Assembly (NCBI GenBank): GCA_937889795.1
Contig: CALBZH010000067.1
Location: 1-16,521 of the forward strand
Source: an uncultured Syntrophobacteraceae bacterium
GTDB lineage: Bacteria > Desulfobacterota > Syntrophobacteria > Syntrophobacterales > Syntrophobacteraceae
Length of the DNA stretch: 16,521 nucleotides
Direction of reading: 5' to 3'
The notes under the pieces were generated by a model that saw nothing but the letters and a program-made list of their open reading frames with translations, had not been told where the DNA came from and did no database searches. The translations under genes were made by a program, and so were the position numbers. Below are positions 1 to 6,486 of the stretch, in pieces (position 1 is the first letter of the stretch; each line of letters begins with the position of its first letter).

Positions 1-45
1 CCACCGAGATCTACACTCTTTCCCTACACGACGCTCTTCCGATCT
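1..45 (+). other. Illumina P5/TruSeq adapter remnant (not genomic)
   Basis: The first 45 bases match the 3' part of the Illumina universal P5 adapter with the read-1 primer, ending in the familiar GCTCTTCCGATCT. Genomic coding sequence begins immediately at base 46, where an ABC-2 permease frame is open. This is untrimmed library sequence at a contig end. It should be masked before annotation or homology searching. Confidence 0.97.
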
Positions 46-154
46 TGACCATCAGGGTGACGGGTACGATGAACGCCAGGGAGAAAAACAACCGATCGCG
101 CAGCAATTCCTTGGTCTCGCGGGTTGCCACGGCAAGGATGCGCTTGGGGTTCAT
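46..154 (-). CDS. ABC-2 type transporter permease, N-terminal fragment (cut by contig end)
   Basis: Thirty-six codons are visible before the frame runs into the adapter at base 45. The product begins MNPKRILAVATRE, followed by a short basic stretch (KELLRDR) and the start of a hydrophobic segment (LFFSLAFIVPVTLMV). This is the usual N-terminus of YhhJ/YbhR-like ABC-2 permeases: a cytoplasmic helix and then the first membrane span. The ATG overlaps the TGA of the upstream double-ABC ATPase gene in an ATGA arrangement, so the two are translationally coupled. Context (HlyD adaptor, double ATPase, permease) makes an exporter permease very likely. The substrate cannot be read from this fragment, and a second permease may follow outside the window. 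Confidence 0.85.
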
Positions 155-2298
155 GGCGTCCCCCCGGTTTCCCGCTCGAGAGCCAGAACACGGGTCACGA
201 AGACATCTTCCATGGTGAGCGGCCGGGAAGCAACACCCCGAAGCCGAACCCCGGCCCTTTTCAGAACCTCCCCGATGCGCTCCTTGATGTCCGCCCGATC
301 CGGCCCGAGCAGATGGATGTGCCTTCCGTGCAAAGCAACGCCATCGAAGCCCGCCTGCTGCAGCGCATCGACGGCCGGGAGAGGCTGGTCCGTCTGCACC
401 TCGAGAAGTCCTCCAACTTCGTCTGCAAGATCCGATTTCATGGCCTCGGGTGAAGCGTCGGCAACGATCCTCCCGGCGTACATGAGCGCCAGATGATCGC
501 AGCGCTCCGCCTCGGTCATGCTGTGGGTGGTGATCAGGATGGACACCCGCTCCTCGCGAGACAGCCGGAAGAGAAGATCCCAGAAGCGGCGGCGTCCGAC
601 CGGATCCACCCCCGACGTCGGCTCATCCAGGAAGAGCACCCGTGGCTCGTGGACGAGCGCACAGCCCAGAGCCAGCCGCTGCCGCAGTCCTACGGGCAGC
701 GTCGACGTCCGCTGCCCCTCGACGCCCCGAAGCTCCGCCATATCGAGGATCCAGGTGGAACGCCGTCTCGTTGCGCGCCGGTCCATGCCGTAGATGCCCG
801 CGTAGAGCTCGATGTTTTCCGCGACCGTCAAATCCCCGTAAAGCGAGAACACTTGGGACATGTAGCCCACGTGCTCCTTGATGGCCCTGCCCGCGCGCGC
901 CATCGCCACACCGGCCACGAACCCCGTTCCTGCCGTGGGCGGAAGCAGCCCGACCAGCATCTTGATCACCGTCGTCTTCCCCGCTCCGTTGGCACCCAGC
1001 AGCCCGAAGATCTCGCCGGCCTCCACACGGAAGCTCACCCCGCAAACCGCTTGAAACGCCCCGAAGCTCCTCACCAGCCCCCGAGCCTCGATCGCAGGCC
1101 CGTCGAGCCCACCGACCGAGCGCCCGGAAGCGGACATGCTCCTTTGGGATTCCGCCACCACGGCCCCCGATGGTGCTGACTGAGGGACAGGGAGACTTGG
1201 AGAGGGGGTGAAGCTGGGAGCACCAGGTGTGACAGCGACTGGCTCCGGGGCAGGAGATGCTTGTCTGTCCGGTCCCCCCATCTCCTCCTCACCGTGTCTC
1301 CCCGTCGTCCCGTCTTGCTGTTCGTCCCTGACCACTCCCACTTCCCGAAGCCTGGAGAAAAACACGTCGTCCAGATCGGGCCTCCCCGCGAACACCTGTC
1401 GGATCTCATCCGAGCCCACCACGGATCGAGCACGGTCGACGGCCCGCTCCTCGTCCGCATCATCCACGATAACGCGGATCCAGGACCCTCGCGGCTCGAC
1501 CTGCTGGAAAGCGGACTTCAGCCGGTCCAGTGCCGCCGTCTGGTGTGCGCATTCCACCTGTACCGTGGTGGCGGGCATGGAATCCAGGATCGCGTCGGTC
1601 TCGCCGCCTCCGATGATCCGCCCGCCGAAGAAGAGCGACAAGCGCTGAAATCGGCTGGCCTCGTCCATGTAAGCCGTTGACACCAGGGCGGTGATGGATT
1701 CCTCCCGGAGCAGGGTCGACAGAATGGACCAGAAGTCGCGACGGGACACGGGATCGACGCCGGTCGTCGGCTCGTCGAGGATGACCAGCGTCGGGGTGTG
1801 GATGAGCGTGCAGACCAGCCCGAGCTTCTGCTTCATGCCGCCTGAGAGCTGCTTCATGGGGCGGTCGTGGAAAGCCTCCAAACGCGTCATGCGAAGGAGT
1901 GTCTTTTTGCGCTCGGCCAAGATGGACCGAGGAACGAGGCGGGAGTGCGCGAAAAAGTCGATGTTCTCGTCGATGGAAAGCTCGGGGTAGAGGTTCTGCC
2001 CCAGCCCCTGAGGCATGAAGCCGATCCGGTCTTTCACGCGCTCGGCGGCCTTCTCGGAATCGACGCGGATCCCAAAAACCTCCACGGTGCCGCCCTCGTA
2101 AGTGAGCACCCCGGCGATGGCCTTCATGAGGCTGCTCTTTCCCGCGCCGTCCGGACCGATGAGCCCGTAAATCTCCCCCGGGCGTACCTCGAGGTCCACG
2201 CCTCGCACCGCTTCGAGCTCGCCGTAGCGTTTGAGAAAGCCTGAAACGCGCACGATCGGCTGCGGCGACTCTTCCGCTACCAACGGGGCTTGTGCCAC
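151..2298 (-). CDS. Double ABC-ATPase of an RbbA/YhiH-like exporter
   Basis: A 715-residue cytoplasmic ATPase with two ABC domains in one chain, which powers an ABC-2 exporter. Domain 1 (about residues 14-315) has Walker A GPDGAGKSS (48-56), signature LSGGMKQ (151-157) and Walker B LVILDEP (171-177). Domain 2 (about 402-705) has Walker A GANGAGKTT (435-443), a degenerate signature LPVGLRQ (534-540) and Walker B VLFLDEP (554-560). The switch histidine is present in domain 2 (TTHSM, His592) but replaced in domain 1 (STAYM). A Pro/Ser-rich linker (about 325-400) joins the domains. E. coli RbbA/YhiH has the same ABC-ABC order but carries its permease in the same chain; here the permease is a separate gene. 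The start overlaps the end of the HlyD gene by 22 bp, and the stop overlaps the permease start. The export role is firm; the substrate is unknown. Confidence 0.95.
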   Translation of the reverse strand: MAQAPLVAEESPQPIVRVSGFLKRYGELEAVRGVDLEVRPGEIYGLIGPDGAGKSSLMKAIAGVLTYEGGTVEVFGIRVDSEKAAERVKDRIGFMPQGLGQNLYPELSIDENIDFFAHSRLVPRSILAERKKTLLRMTRLEAFHDRPMKQLSGGMKQKLGLVCTLIHTPTLVILDEPTTGVDPVSRRDFWSILSTLLREESITALVSTAYMDEASRFQRLSLFFGGRIIGGGETDAILDSMPATTVQVECAHQTAALDRLKSAFQQVEPRGSWIRVIVDDADEERAVDRARSVVGSDEIRQVFAGRPDLDDVFFSRLREVGVVRDEQQDGTTGRHGEEEMGGPDRQASPAPEPVAVTPGAPSFTPSPSLPVPQSAPSGAVVAESQRSMSASGRSVGGLDGPAIEARGLVRSFGAFQAVCGVSFRVEAGEIFGLLGANGAGKTTVIKMLVGLLPPTAGTGFVAGVAMARAGRAIKEHVGYMSQVFSLYGDLTVAENIELYAGIYGMDRRATRRRSTWILDMAELRGVEGQRTSTLPVGLRQRLALGCALVHEPRVLFLDEPTSGVDPVGRRRFWDLLFRLSREERVSILITTHSMTEAERCDHLALMYAGRIVADASPEAMKSDLADEVGGLLEVQTDQPLPAVDALQQAGFDGVALHGRHIHLLGPDRADIKERIGEVLKRAGVRLRGVASRPLTMEDVFVTRVLALERETGGTP

Positions 2299-3386
2299 TC
2301 AACTCCCTCATTCCAGCGGATCACGGCATCGGCGGGCAGGCCGGGACTCAGACAGTGATCGGGGTTCTGGTCGAGGTAGAGCTTCACGGCAAACACCAGC
2401 TTCGTCCGTTCGTCCGGAGTCTGGACCTCCTTCGGCGTGAACTCCGCCTTGGACGCGATGAATCGGACCGTGGCCGGGAAGTGGCGGTTCGGAAAGGCAT
2501 CGGAATAGATCCGTGCGGGAAGACCCAGCCGCAGGCGGCCAATCAGGATCTCGGCGACATAGACTTTGAGATAGAGCTTATCGAGGTCTACCACGTCCAG
2601 GAGGGGAGCGCCGGGAGACACGACTTCGCCCGCCTCCACGAAACGGGTGAGAACCACGCCGTCCGAGGGCGCCATGATGGTGAGATCCGAAAGGGTGCTC
2701 CGCGCCTCGGCCAGGGCGGCCCGGGCTTCCGCCTCCTGGGCCTGAATGGCCAGAAGCTCGCTCTCCCGGGCACGAATACGGTCCCACCCCAGCTTGGCCT
2801 GAGCCAACTGCTTCTCGGCCCGGATGAGATCCGTCTGTGCCGCCGTGAAATCGTTTCGCGCCATGGTCCACGAGAGATCCATCTGCTCCCGGCGTCGCTG
2901 CTCGGCCACACCGGCTGCGGCCAGCTCCCGAAATCGCTTTGCATCCCGGCGCGCCTGCTCCTCCTGCGCCCCGCTCTTGGCCAGAACGGAGCGGGAATGG
3001 ACCACCTGCGCTTCCGCGGTCTCGATCTGGAGCGGCACATCCCTGCGCAAGACATCGAGATCCGTCAGGAGCGCAGTTGCCTTGGCTGCCAAGGCGTCGA
3101 CGGCCCTGGACGCCTGGTCAACGCGCGCCCGAGTCTGGCTGTCATCGAGGACGACGAGCACCTGCCCCGCTTTGACCGCGTCCCCTTCCCGAGCAAGAAG
3201 CGATTGGACTCTCCCTGGGAATTTGCTCGACACGCTGACATGATCCCCTTCGACCCGCCCGTTGGCCTGAATGAGTCCCTCGGGGAGCTGAACCCGCTGC
3301 CCCCACGTGTGGAAGACGAGAAAACCCGCGCCACTCAATACCGCCATGATGACCAAAACGAAGACGAGCCTCGACCGCGTGCCCAT
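2277..3386 (-). CDS. HlyD-family membrane-fusion (periplasmic adaptor) protein
   Basis: A 369-residue adaptor that would bridge the inner-membrane ABC exporter to the outer membrane, like E. coli YhiI. It has a single N-terminal membrane anchor (LVFVLVIMAVLSGAGFLVF), a first half-lipoyl segment (VSSKFPGRVQSLLAREGDAVKAGQVLVVLDD), a long Ala/Glu/Arg-rich coiled-coil hairpin, the second half-lipoyl segment (IMAPSDGVVLTRFVEAGEVVS) and a C-terminal beta-barrel part. I start it at the ATG at 3386 because GGAG lies five bases upstream. The frame is open to a GTG at 3410 with no better site. It is the first gene of the operon and overlaps the ATPase gene by 22 bp. Confidence 0.93.
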   Translation of the reverse strand: MGTRSRLVFVLVIMAVLSGAGFLVFHTWGQRVQLPEGLIQANGRVEGDHVSVSSKFPGRVQSLLAREGDAVKAGQVLVVLDDSQTRARVDQASRAVDALAAKATALLTDLDVLRRDVPLQIETAEAQVVHSRSVLAKSGAQEEQARRDAKRFRELAAAGVAEQRRREQMDLSWTMARNDFTAAQTDLIRAEKQLAQAKLGWDRIRARESELLAIQAQEAEARAALAEARSTLSDLTIMAPSDGVVLTRFVEAGEVVSPGAPLLDVVDLDKLYLKVYVAEILIGRLRLGLPARIYSDAFPNRHFPATVRFIASKAEFTPKEVQTPDERTKLVFAVKLYLDQNPDHCLSPGLPADAVIRWNEGVEWHKPRW

Positions 3387-3442
3387 GAGATCTCCAGAAA
3401 GACACCACACCCAGGAAGCTACCAGCAGAATCGATGGCGGCC

Positions 3443-3473
3443 ATTATACAGCCTTCAGCCCGATAAGCGTCAA
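3443..3473 (-). promoter_or_regulatory. Promoter of the HlyD-ABC export operon
   Basis: Read on the minus strand, TTGACG (3473-3468) is followed after 19 bp by a perfect TATAAT (3448-3443). The spacer is slightly long for sigma-70, but both boxes are strong. It lies about 57 bp upstream of the HlyD ATG and is divergent from the tRNA promoter. Confidence 0.6.
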
Positions 3474-3493
3474 GCCAAAGCCCCGAAATTCCC

Positions 3494-3523
3494 TTGACCC
3501 ACCAAAAAATCGCATGCTATAAG
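3494..3523 (+). promoter_or_regulatory. Promoter of the tRNA-Thr gene
   Basis: TTGACC (3494-3499), an 18-bp spacer and TATAAG (3518-3523) lie 16 bp before the mature tRNA 5' end. This gives a short leader, as expected for a tRNA transcript. Confidence 0.6.
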
Positions 3524-3539
3524 CCAGCGCATTCCATGA

Positions 3540-3614
3540 GCCGGCGTAGCTCAGGGGTAGAGCAGCTGATTCGTAATCAGCAGGTCGCGGGTTCGAATCC
3601 CATCGCCGGCTCCA
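3540..3614 (+). tRNA. tRNA-Thr (anticodon CGU)
   Basis: A full cloverleaf can be drawn. The acceptor stem GCCGGCG (3540-3546) pairs with CGCCGGC (3604-3610), the D-arm is GCTC/GAGC, and the anticodon stem GCTGA/TCAGC encloses the loop TTCGTAA with anticodon CGT. The T-loop TTCGAAT is followed by discriminator T and an encoded CCA. The T-stem (GCGGG/CCCAT) has one C-A mismatch and a G-U pair. The gene sits where the high-GC transporter block gives way to lower-GC accessory genes, so its 3' end is a candidate attachment site. Confidence 0.96.
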
Positions 3615-3624
3615 AGAAAATCCA

Positions 3625-3656
3625 GGGCTTACGGAAAAGTCACCGTAAGCCCTTTT
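3625..3656 (+). terminator. Rho-independent terminator of the tRNA
   Basis: A perfect 10-bp stem GGGCTTACGG/CCGTAAGCCC with an 8-nt loop is followed by TTTT. It starts 10 bp after the tRNA CCA end. Confidence 0.85.
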
Positions 3657-3680
3657 GCTATGAGTCACCAATAAGTCACC
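3638..3680 (+). repeat. Three AGTCACC direct repeats beside the tRNA
   Basis: AGTCACC occurs at 3638-3644, 3663-3669 and 3674-3680; the last two are 11 bp apart, about one helical turn. The first copy lies in the loop and arm of the tRNA terminator. An inverted copy is found at 4742-4748. Short direct repeats beside a tRNA 3' end are typical of integrase arm sites, but no integrase is visible here. Confidence 0.45.
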
Positions 3681-3702
3681 ACTAAACACGAGGTAAGAAC
3701 TC

Positions 3703-3921
3703 ATGCCTGATCACAAGGTCATTGCCACAATGCAGCAGTCAGTCGAACTTTCCTACGCAGGAAGCGCCATGAGGTTTGAGGTCTACTCGGATCAAGAAAT
3801 GCTTGGAACCATCGAAATTGGGAAAGGCACTTTTCGGTGGAAGAACAAAAATGAGCAGGATTTTGAGGCAATACCTTGGTCTGATTTATTTAAAAGGCTG
3901 AACAGGGATCTCCCTGAATAG
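3703..3921 (+). CDS. 72-aa protein of unknown function
   Basis: A short gene with a clear ribosome site (GAGG, nine bases before the ATG). The product has no signal peptide or membrane span. Its pattern of alternating residues (VELSYAGSAMRFEVYSDQ, MLGTIEIGKGTFRWKNK) suggests a small beta-sheet fold, ending in an amphipathic helix (WSDLFKRLNRD). It is the first gene after the tRNA and is followed nine bases later by a terminator-like hairpin, so it is probably a single-gene unit. I do not recognise the family. Codon pattern and ribosome site support a real gene. Confidence 0.7.
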   Translation: MPDHKVIATMQQSVELSYAGSAMRFEVYSDQEMLGTIEIGKGTFRWKNKNEQDFEAIPWSDLFKRLNRDLPE

Positions 3922-3929
3922 TACATTAG

Positions 3930-3954
3930 GCTTGGACGTATCCAAGCGTTCTTT
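3930..3954 (+). terminator. Probable terminator of the 72-aa gene
   Basis: A 7-bp stem GCTTGGA/TCCAAGC with loop CGTA is followed by GTTCTTT. The T-tract is weak and works only on the plus strand. It starts nine bases after the stop codon at 3921. Confidence 0.5.
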
Positions 3955-4032
3955 GCCCAAAATACTGAACCGCAGAGTAGGATCTGGGTGACGCGATATT
4001 CTGCATTGAAAACTCAGTCCTTGTCGTGCCTT

Positions 4033-4365
4033 TTATCCTCGCCGTGCCCTTACAAGCAGCTGTTTGGTCTCCTTCTCCTCCGGAACGGCATTGATCTTTT
4101 CCCGCAGCACTCCAGAACATTTGAACGTGATTACTTTCCGGGGAGCCAGCATAATGGGCTCCCCACTTTGAGGGGTACGGCCCCGGCGTCCATTCTTTTG
4201 GTTCACCGCGAACTTGCCGAAGCCGCTGATGAGAACGTCCTCGCCGCTCTCCAACGTTTGCTTCACGATCTCGAAGAGCGTTTCGATGATGTGGGCGGAT
4301 TCGCCTTTGGTGAAAATGTTTTTGCCGAAGAGATTTTCGACGATCTGAGCTTTGGTCAGGGTCAT
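4033..4365 (-). CDS. ihfA: Integration host factor alpha-like DNA-bending protein
   Basis: A 110-residue HU/IHF-family protein that binds and sharply bends DNA. The start at 4365 gives the family's usual N-terminus MTLTKAQIVE; the open frame extends 29 codons further upstream but that part does not look like the family. Visible family features are the core ISGFGKF (47-52), the beta-arm with its intercalating proline in RGRTPQSGEP (Pro65) and the C-terminal REKIN helix. A 15-residue basic/Glu-rich tail extends beyond the usual end. The ribosome site is modest (AAAGG, seven bases). It stands alone, between a tRNA and a candidate small RNA, with no pheT neighbour as in enterobacterial ihfA. It may be a second, accessory copy; IHF alpha rather than HU is favoured by motif but not certain. 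Confidence 0.88.
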   Translation of the reverse strand: MTLTKAQIVENLFGKNIFTKGESAHIIETLFEIVKQTLESGEDVLISGFGKFAVNQKNGRRGRTPQSGEPIMLAPRKVITFKCSGVLREKINAVPEEKETKQLLVRARRG

Positions 4366-4467
4366 GGCACAGCCTTTGATTCCGAGTACAGTTCGTAAAA
4401 GGGTGATGTCCTTCGGAGGAACCGGCCATCTACTTCGCACGGGTGCCGTCAAAATGCAAGCGGCTCA

Positions 4468-4486
4468 AAGTTGTGCCAAGTTGTGC
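4468..4486 (+). repeat. Tandem AAGTTGTGC repeats with 10-bp period
   Basis: Two perfect AAGTTGTGC copies (4468-4476 and 4478-4486) are spaced by exactly 10 bp, one helical turn. They end four bases before the candidate -35 box of the small-RNA promoter. The position suits an activator or repressor site. Confidence 0.45.
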
Positions 4487-4490
4487 AGTA

Positions 4491-4519
4491 TTGACTTAGC
4501 AGCGGATGATTCTTAATTT
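4491..4519 (+). promoter_or_regulatory. Promoter of the candidate small RNA
   Basis: TTGACT (4491-4496), a 17-bp spacer and TAATTT (4514-4519) match sigma-70 in 5/6 and 4/6 positions. No ribosome site or long open frame follows. A strong terminator closes the unit about 215 bp downstream. Confidence 0.55.
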
Positions 4520-4525
4520 ATTCTT

Positions 4526-4741
4526 GCCGTTCTCCTCGATGGGGGTTCCCACGCAGTCTCCACAGTGGAGGCTGAGTAGAGGTTGCGGGGTGCGGAAGGG
4601 TTTGAAGTGGTGATGGACCCGGAAGCGCCGTGATCGTGGGGTAAAAGCGGTACCAGTGGAAAGGGGAGGTTGAATGCCTACCCATCAGTCGGGGCCCCTT
4701 GAGTGCGTTTGATGGTTGCACTCAAGGGGCCTTTCCTTTTT
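4526..4741 (+). ncRNA. Candidate structured small RNA, family not recognised
   Basis: This 398-bp gap between two minus-strand genes holds a complete plus-strand transcription unit: promoter (4491-4519), about 165 bases of G-rich sequence, and an intrinsic terminator (4693-4741). Hand folding gives GATGGG (4538-4543) pairing with CCCATC (4681-4686), so the 5' and 3' ends close into one domain. CTCC (4532-4535) may extend this with GGGG (4691-4694). Two local hairpins fit inside: CTCCA/TGGAG (4558-4570), and GGGTTT/GGACCC (4598-4620) with an 11-nt loop. The size and closed ends recall 6S RNA, but I cannot see its diagnostic central bubble. SRP RNA, tmRNA and RNase P RNA motifs are absent. The start point is estimated from the -10 box. 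Confidence 0.5.
4693..4741 (+). terminator. Very strong rho-independent terminator of the candidate small RNA
   Basis: A perfect 14-bp stem (4693-4706 with 4718-4731; arm GGCCCCTTGAGTGC) has an 11-nt loop and is followed by TTTCCTTTTT. The T-tract lies on the plus strand only, so it does not serve the minus-strand gene ending at 4765. Confidence 0.85.
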
Positions 4742-4764
4742 GGTGACTTTCTTGCGGTCGAGGT

Positions 4765-5574
4765 CTATTGGTTGTCGTCATCGGCGGGGAACCTCGGTCG
4801 GTGCAGCATGTCTTGTACGAGATCATAGTGGGTGTAGCCCGTGTTGCCGAGCCAGTGCTGGTAGGCGATGGCTTGTCTCATCCTCAGGCTTGCCTCGAGT
4901 CCTTCTATCCCATCTTCGTAAAAGTTGGTGGGAAGCCGCTCTATTTCCGGAGTGGGTTTTTTGGTGGTCTCTTCCAGGTAGGCGAACCCAAGTCTTGCCC
5001 GTTCTTCTTTGTCTTTGGCTGACGACACCGCTCTCATAAGATTCTTCGTGAGCGTTTCCGGATCGGTTTTCGCCACCGGCTGCTTGTCGAAATAATCCTC
5101 ATGCCTCGGAGTCCCACTGCCCGCGGATGGCCCGAAGTACTTGTTGACCACTTCGATGTCCGTTACTTTTGCCAATGCCTTCCGGATCAACCCTTTTCTG
5201 AAGTACCCGTCGAAGAAAGTGATCGCCTTGGTTGCTCGATCGAATGAGTTGACGTTGAGGAACATCTCGTCCTCGCTCCGGGAGAAAAAGGAACCCAGGA
5301 CGATCGGGTGCATCTCCGGTCGAATAGACGAATACGGTCGGCTGAATTGCAATTTCATGGCTTCACCGTGATAGAGCCACACCCATCGCTTCTGATCCGG
5401 ATCGTAATCCATGCACTCGAGATTGGAGAAGATCTTGGCGATGCCGCTGCGGTCAAAGACCTCGTAGTGAATCCGAGCCAACTGGTATGGTTCACCAGTC
5501 ATGGTTACCAGGAAATGCTTCTCTCCCGACTTTCGTCCAGGAGTCTTACTTTTGGCACGTTTCCTCTTTTCCAT
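4765..5574 (-). CDS. 269-aa protein of unknown function
   Basis: A well-formed gene with AGGA eight bases before its ATG. The product has a strongly basic N-terminus (MEKRKRAKSKTPGRKSGEK). A globular region (about residues 20-145) is rich in aromatic and hydrophobic residues (for example QKRWVWLYHGEAMKL and IVLGSFFSRSEDEMFLNVNSF). A charged helical C-terminal half ends in an acidic DDDNQ. There are no membrane spans, signal peptide or Cys clusters. The basic head could contact nucleic acid, but that is only a guess. It is a single-gene unit, convergent with the candidate small RNA and divergent from the hydrolase gene. I do not recognise the family. Confidence 0.75.
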   Translation of the reverse strand: MEKRKRAKSKTPGRKSGEKHFLVTMTGEPYQLARIHYEVFDRSGIAKIFSNLECMDYDPDQKRWVWLYHGEAMKLQFSRPYSSIRPEMHPIVLGSFFSRSEDEMFLNVNSFDRATKAITFFDGYFRKGLIRKALAKVTDIEVVNKYFGPSAGSGTPRHEDYFDKQPVAKTDPETLTKNLMRAVSSAKDKEERARLGFAYLEETTKKPTPEIERLPTNFYEDGIEGLEASLRMRQAIAYQHWLGNTGYTHYDLVQDMLHRPRFPADDDNQ

Positions 5575-5651
5575 TGTGGCATTCCTCGCCTCTTCCTTTA
5601 ATTGACCATTGTGAACTCCGCGGCTCTCGCAAAGACGACAGGATCTGAGAT

Positions 5652-5698
5652 ATTGTATGGCTGCAGGATTGATCCTTCAACCCTTGCATTGTATGGCT
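5652..5698 (+). repeat. ATTGTATGGCT direct repeat upstream of the hydrolase
   Basis: ATTGTATGGCT occurs perfectly at 5652-5662 and 5688-5698, 36 bp apart, in the divergent intergenic region. It may be a regulator site for either flanking gene. Confidence 0.35.
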
Positions 5699-5752
5699 TG
5701 GCGTAGGCTCGGGTGCTTCAGTGCTGTAGACAAGATGGGAAAGGGAGGACGA

Positions 5753-6427
5753 ATGAGATTCGAGAAGGTCAAAATTCCCGTGGGCGATGAAATGAGTGTT
5801 TCAGCCGTAGTAGCAGTTCCGGATGGCTTTGACGGAGAACGTGGGATCATCTTTGCCCACGGCGCCGGTAACGACATGAACCAGTCGATGATTGTCTTCC
5901 TCTCAGAGGAGATGGCCAAGGCCGGGTATCTCACGCTGCGCTTCAACTTCCCATACAAGGAGCAAGGGAGAAAGGCTCCGGACCGGCCGGAAGTGCTCTG
6001 CCGTACATGGGAGGCAGCCTATCAGTTCATCCATGCTCATCCTGAGTACCGAGCCAAACAAATCGTTGCCGCCGGAAAGTCGATGGGCGGCAGAATCGCA
6101 TCCCAGATGGTTGCCACAGGAAGGCTTCCGGCCGAGCGCCTCATCTTCCTTGGCTATCCTTTGCACACGGCAGGCAAGAAAGACAAGCTTCGAGATCAAC
6201 ACCTCTATGATATCCGGATTCCCATGCTGTTTTTTTCCGGTACGCGGGACCAGCTTTGCGACCTTGACTTGCTGGAAAACGTCCTCTCACGACTCACGGC
6301 ACCATGGCAGTTGGAAATCATAGAGGGCGGGGACCACTCTTTCAACGTCCCCAAGTCAGCACTCAAGAACTCTGAGGACGTCTATTGCGGAATACGCAAC
6401 ACGGCCCTGAACTGGCTAAAGGAATAG
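5753..6427 (+). CDS. Alpha/beta hydrolase, KANL3/Tex30-like (dienelactone-hydrolase-like)
   Basis: A 224-residue cytoplasmic serine hydrolase. The fold's landmarks are in order: the oxyanion-region motif IIFAHGAGND (32-41), the nucleophile elbow GKSMGG with Ser110, the acid Asp166 in FFSGTRDQL, and the catalytic His195 in GGDHSF. The FAHGAG and AAGKSMGG motifs are typical of the small KANL3/Tex30 hydrolase group found in many bacteria. The substrate is unknown. I start at the ATG at 5753, where GGAGG lies just upstream; the frame is open back to an ATG at 5657 that lacks a ribosome site and would add a non-homologous head. It is the first of the plus-strand run, and the methyltransferase gene follows after 59 bp. 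Confidence 0.88.
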   Translation: MRFEKVKIPVGDEMSVSAVVAVPDGFDGERGIIFAHGAGNDMNQSMIVFLSEEMAKAGYLTLRFNFPYKEQGRKAPDRPEVLCRTWEAAYQFIHAHPEYRAKQIVAAGKSMGGRIASQMVATGRLPAERLIFLGYPLHTAGKKDKLRDQHLYDIRIPMLFFSGTRDQLCDLDLLENVLSRLTAPWQLEIIEGGDHSFNVPKSALKNSEDVYCGIRNTALNWLKE

Positions 6428-6486
6428 CGTACCTGCAGGAATCCCGCTGGACCATTTTCACGACATGAGCATTTCCGGGAGGCACT

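Noticed and set aside
493..1179. 228-aa plus-strand open frame
   Set aside because: It is antisense to the double ABC-ATPase in high-GC DNA, its composition is Arg/His/Pro-rich, and it has no ribosome site or domain.
2292..3497. 401-aa plus-strand open frame
   Set aside because: It covers the whole HlyD gene in antisense. The HlyD frame has clear domains and this one has none, so it is a high-GC shadow.
3926..4429. 167-aa minus-strand open frame overlapping the IHF gene
   Set aside because: It is another frame of the same strand; the IHF-alpha motifs lie in the 4033-4365 frame.
4460..4480. TTGGCAC on the minus strand as a sigma-54 -24 box for ihfA
   Set aside because: The -12 element at the right distance reads TGAG instead of TTGC, so the pair does not hold.
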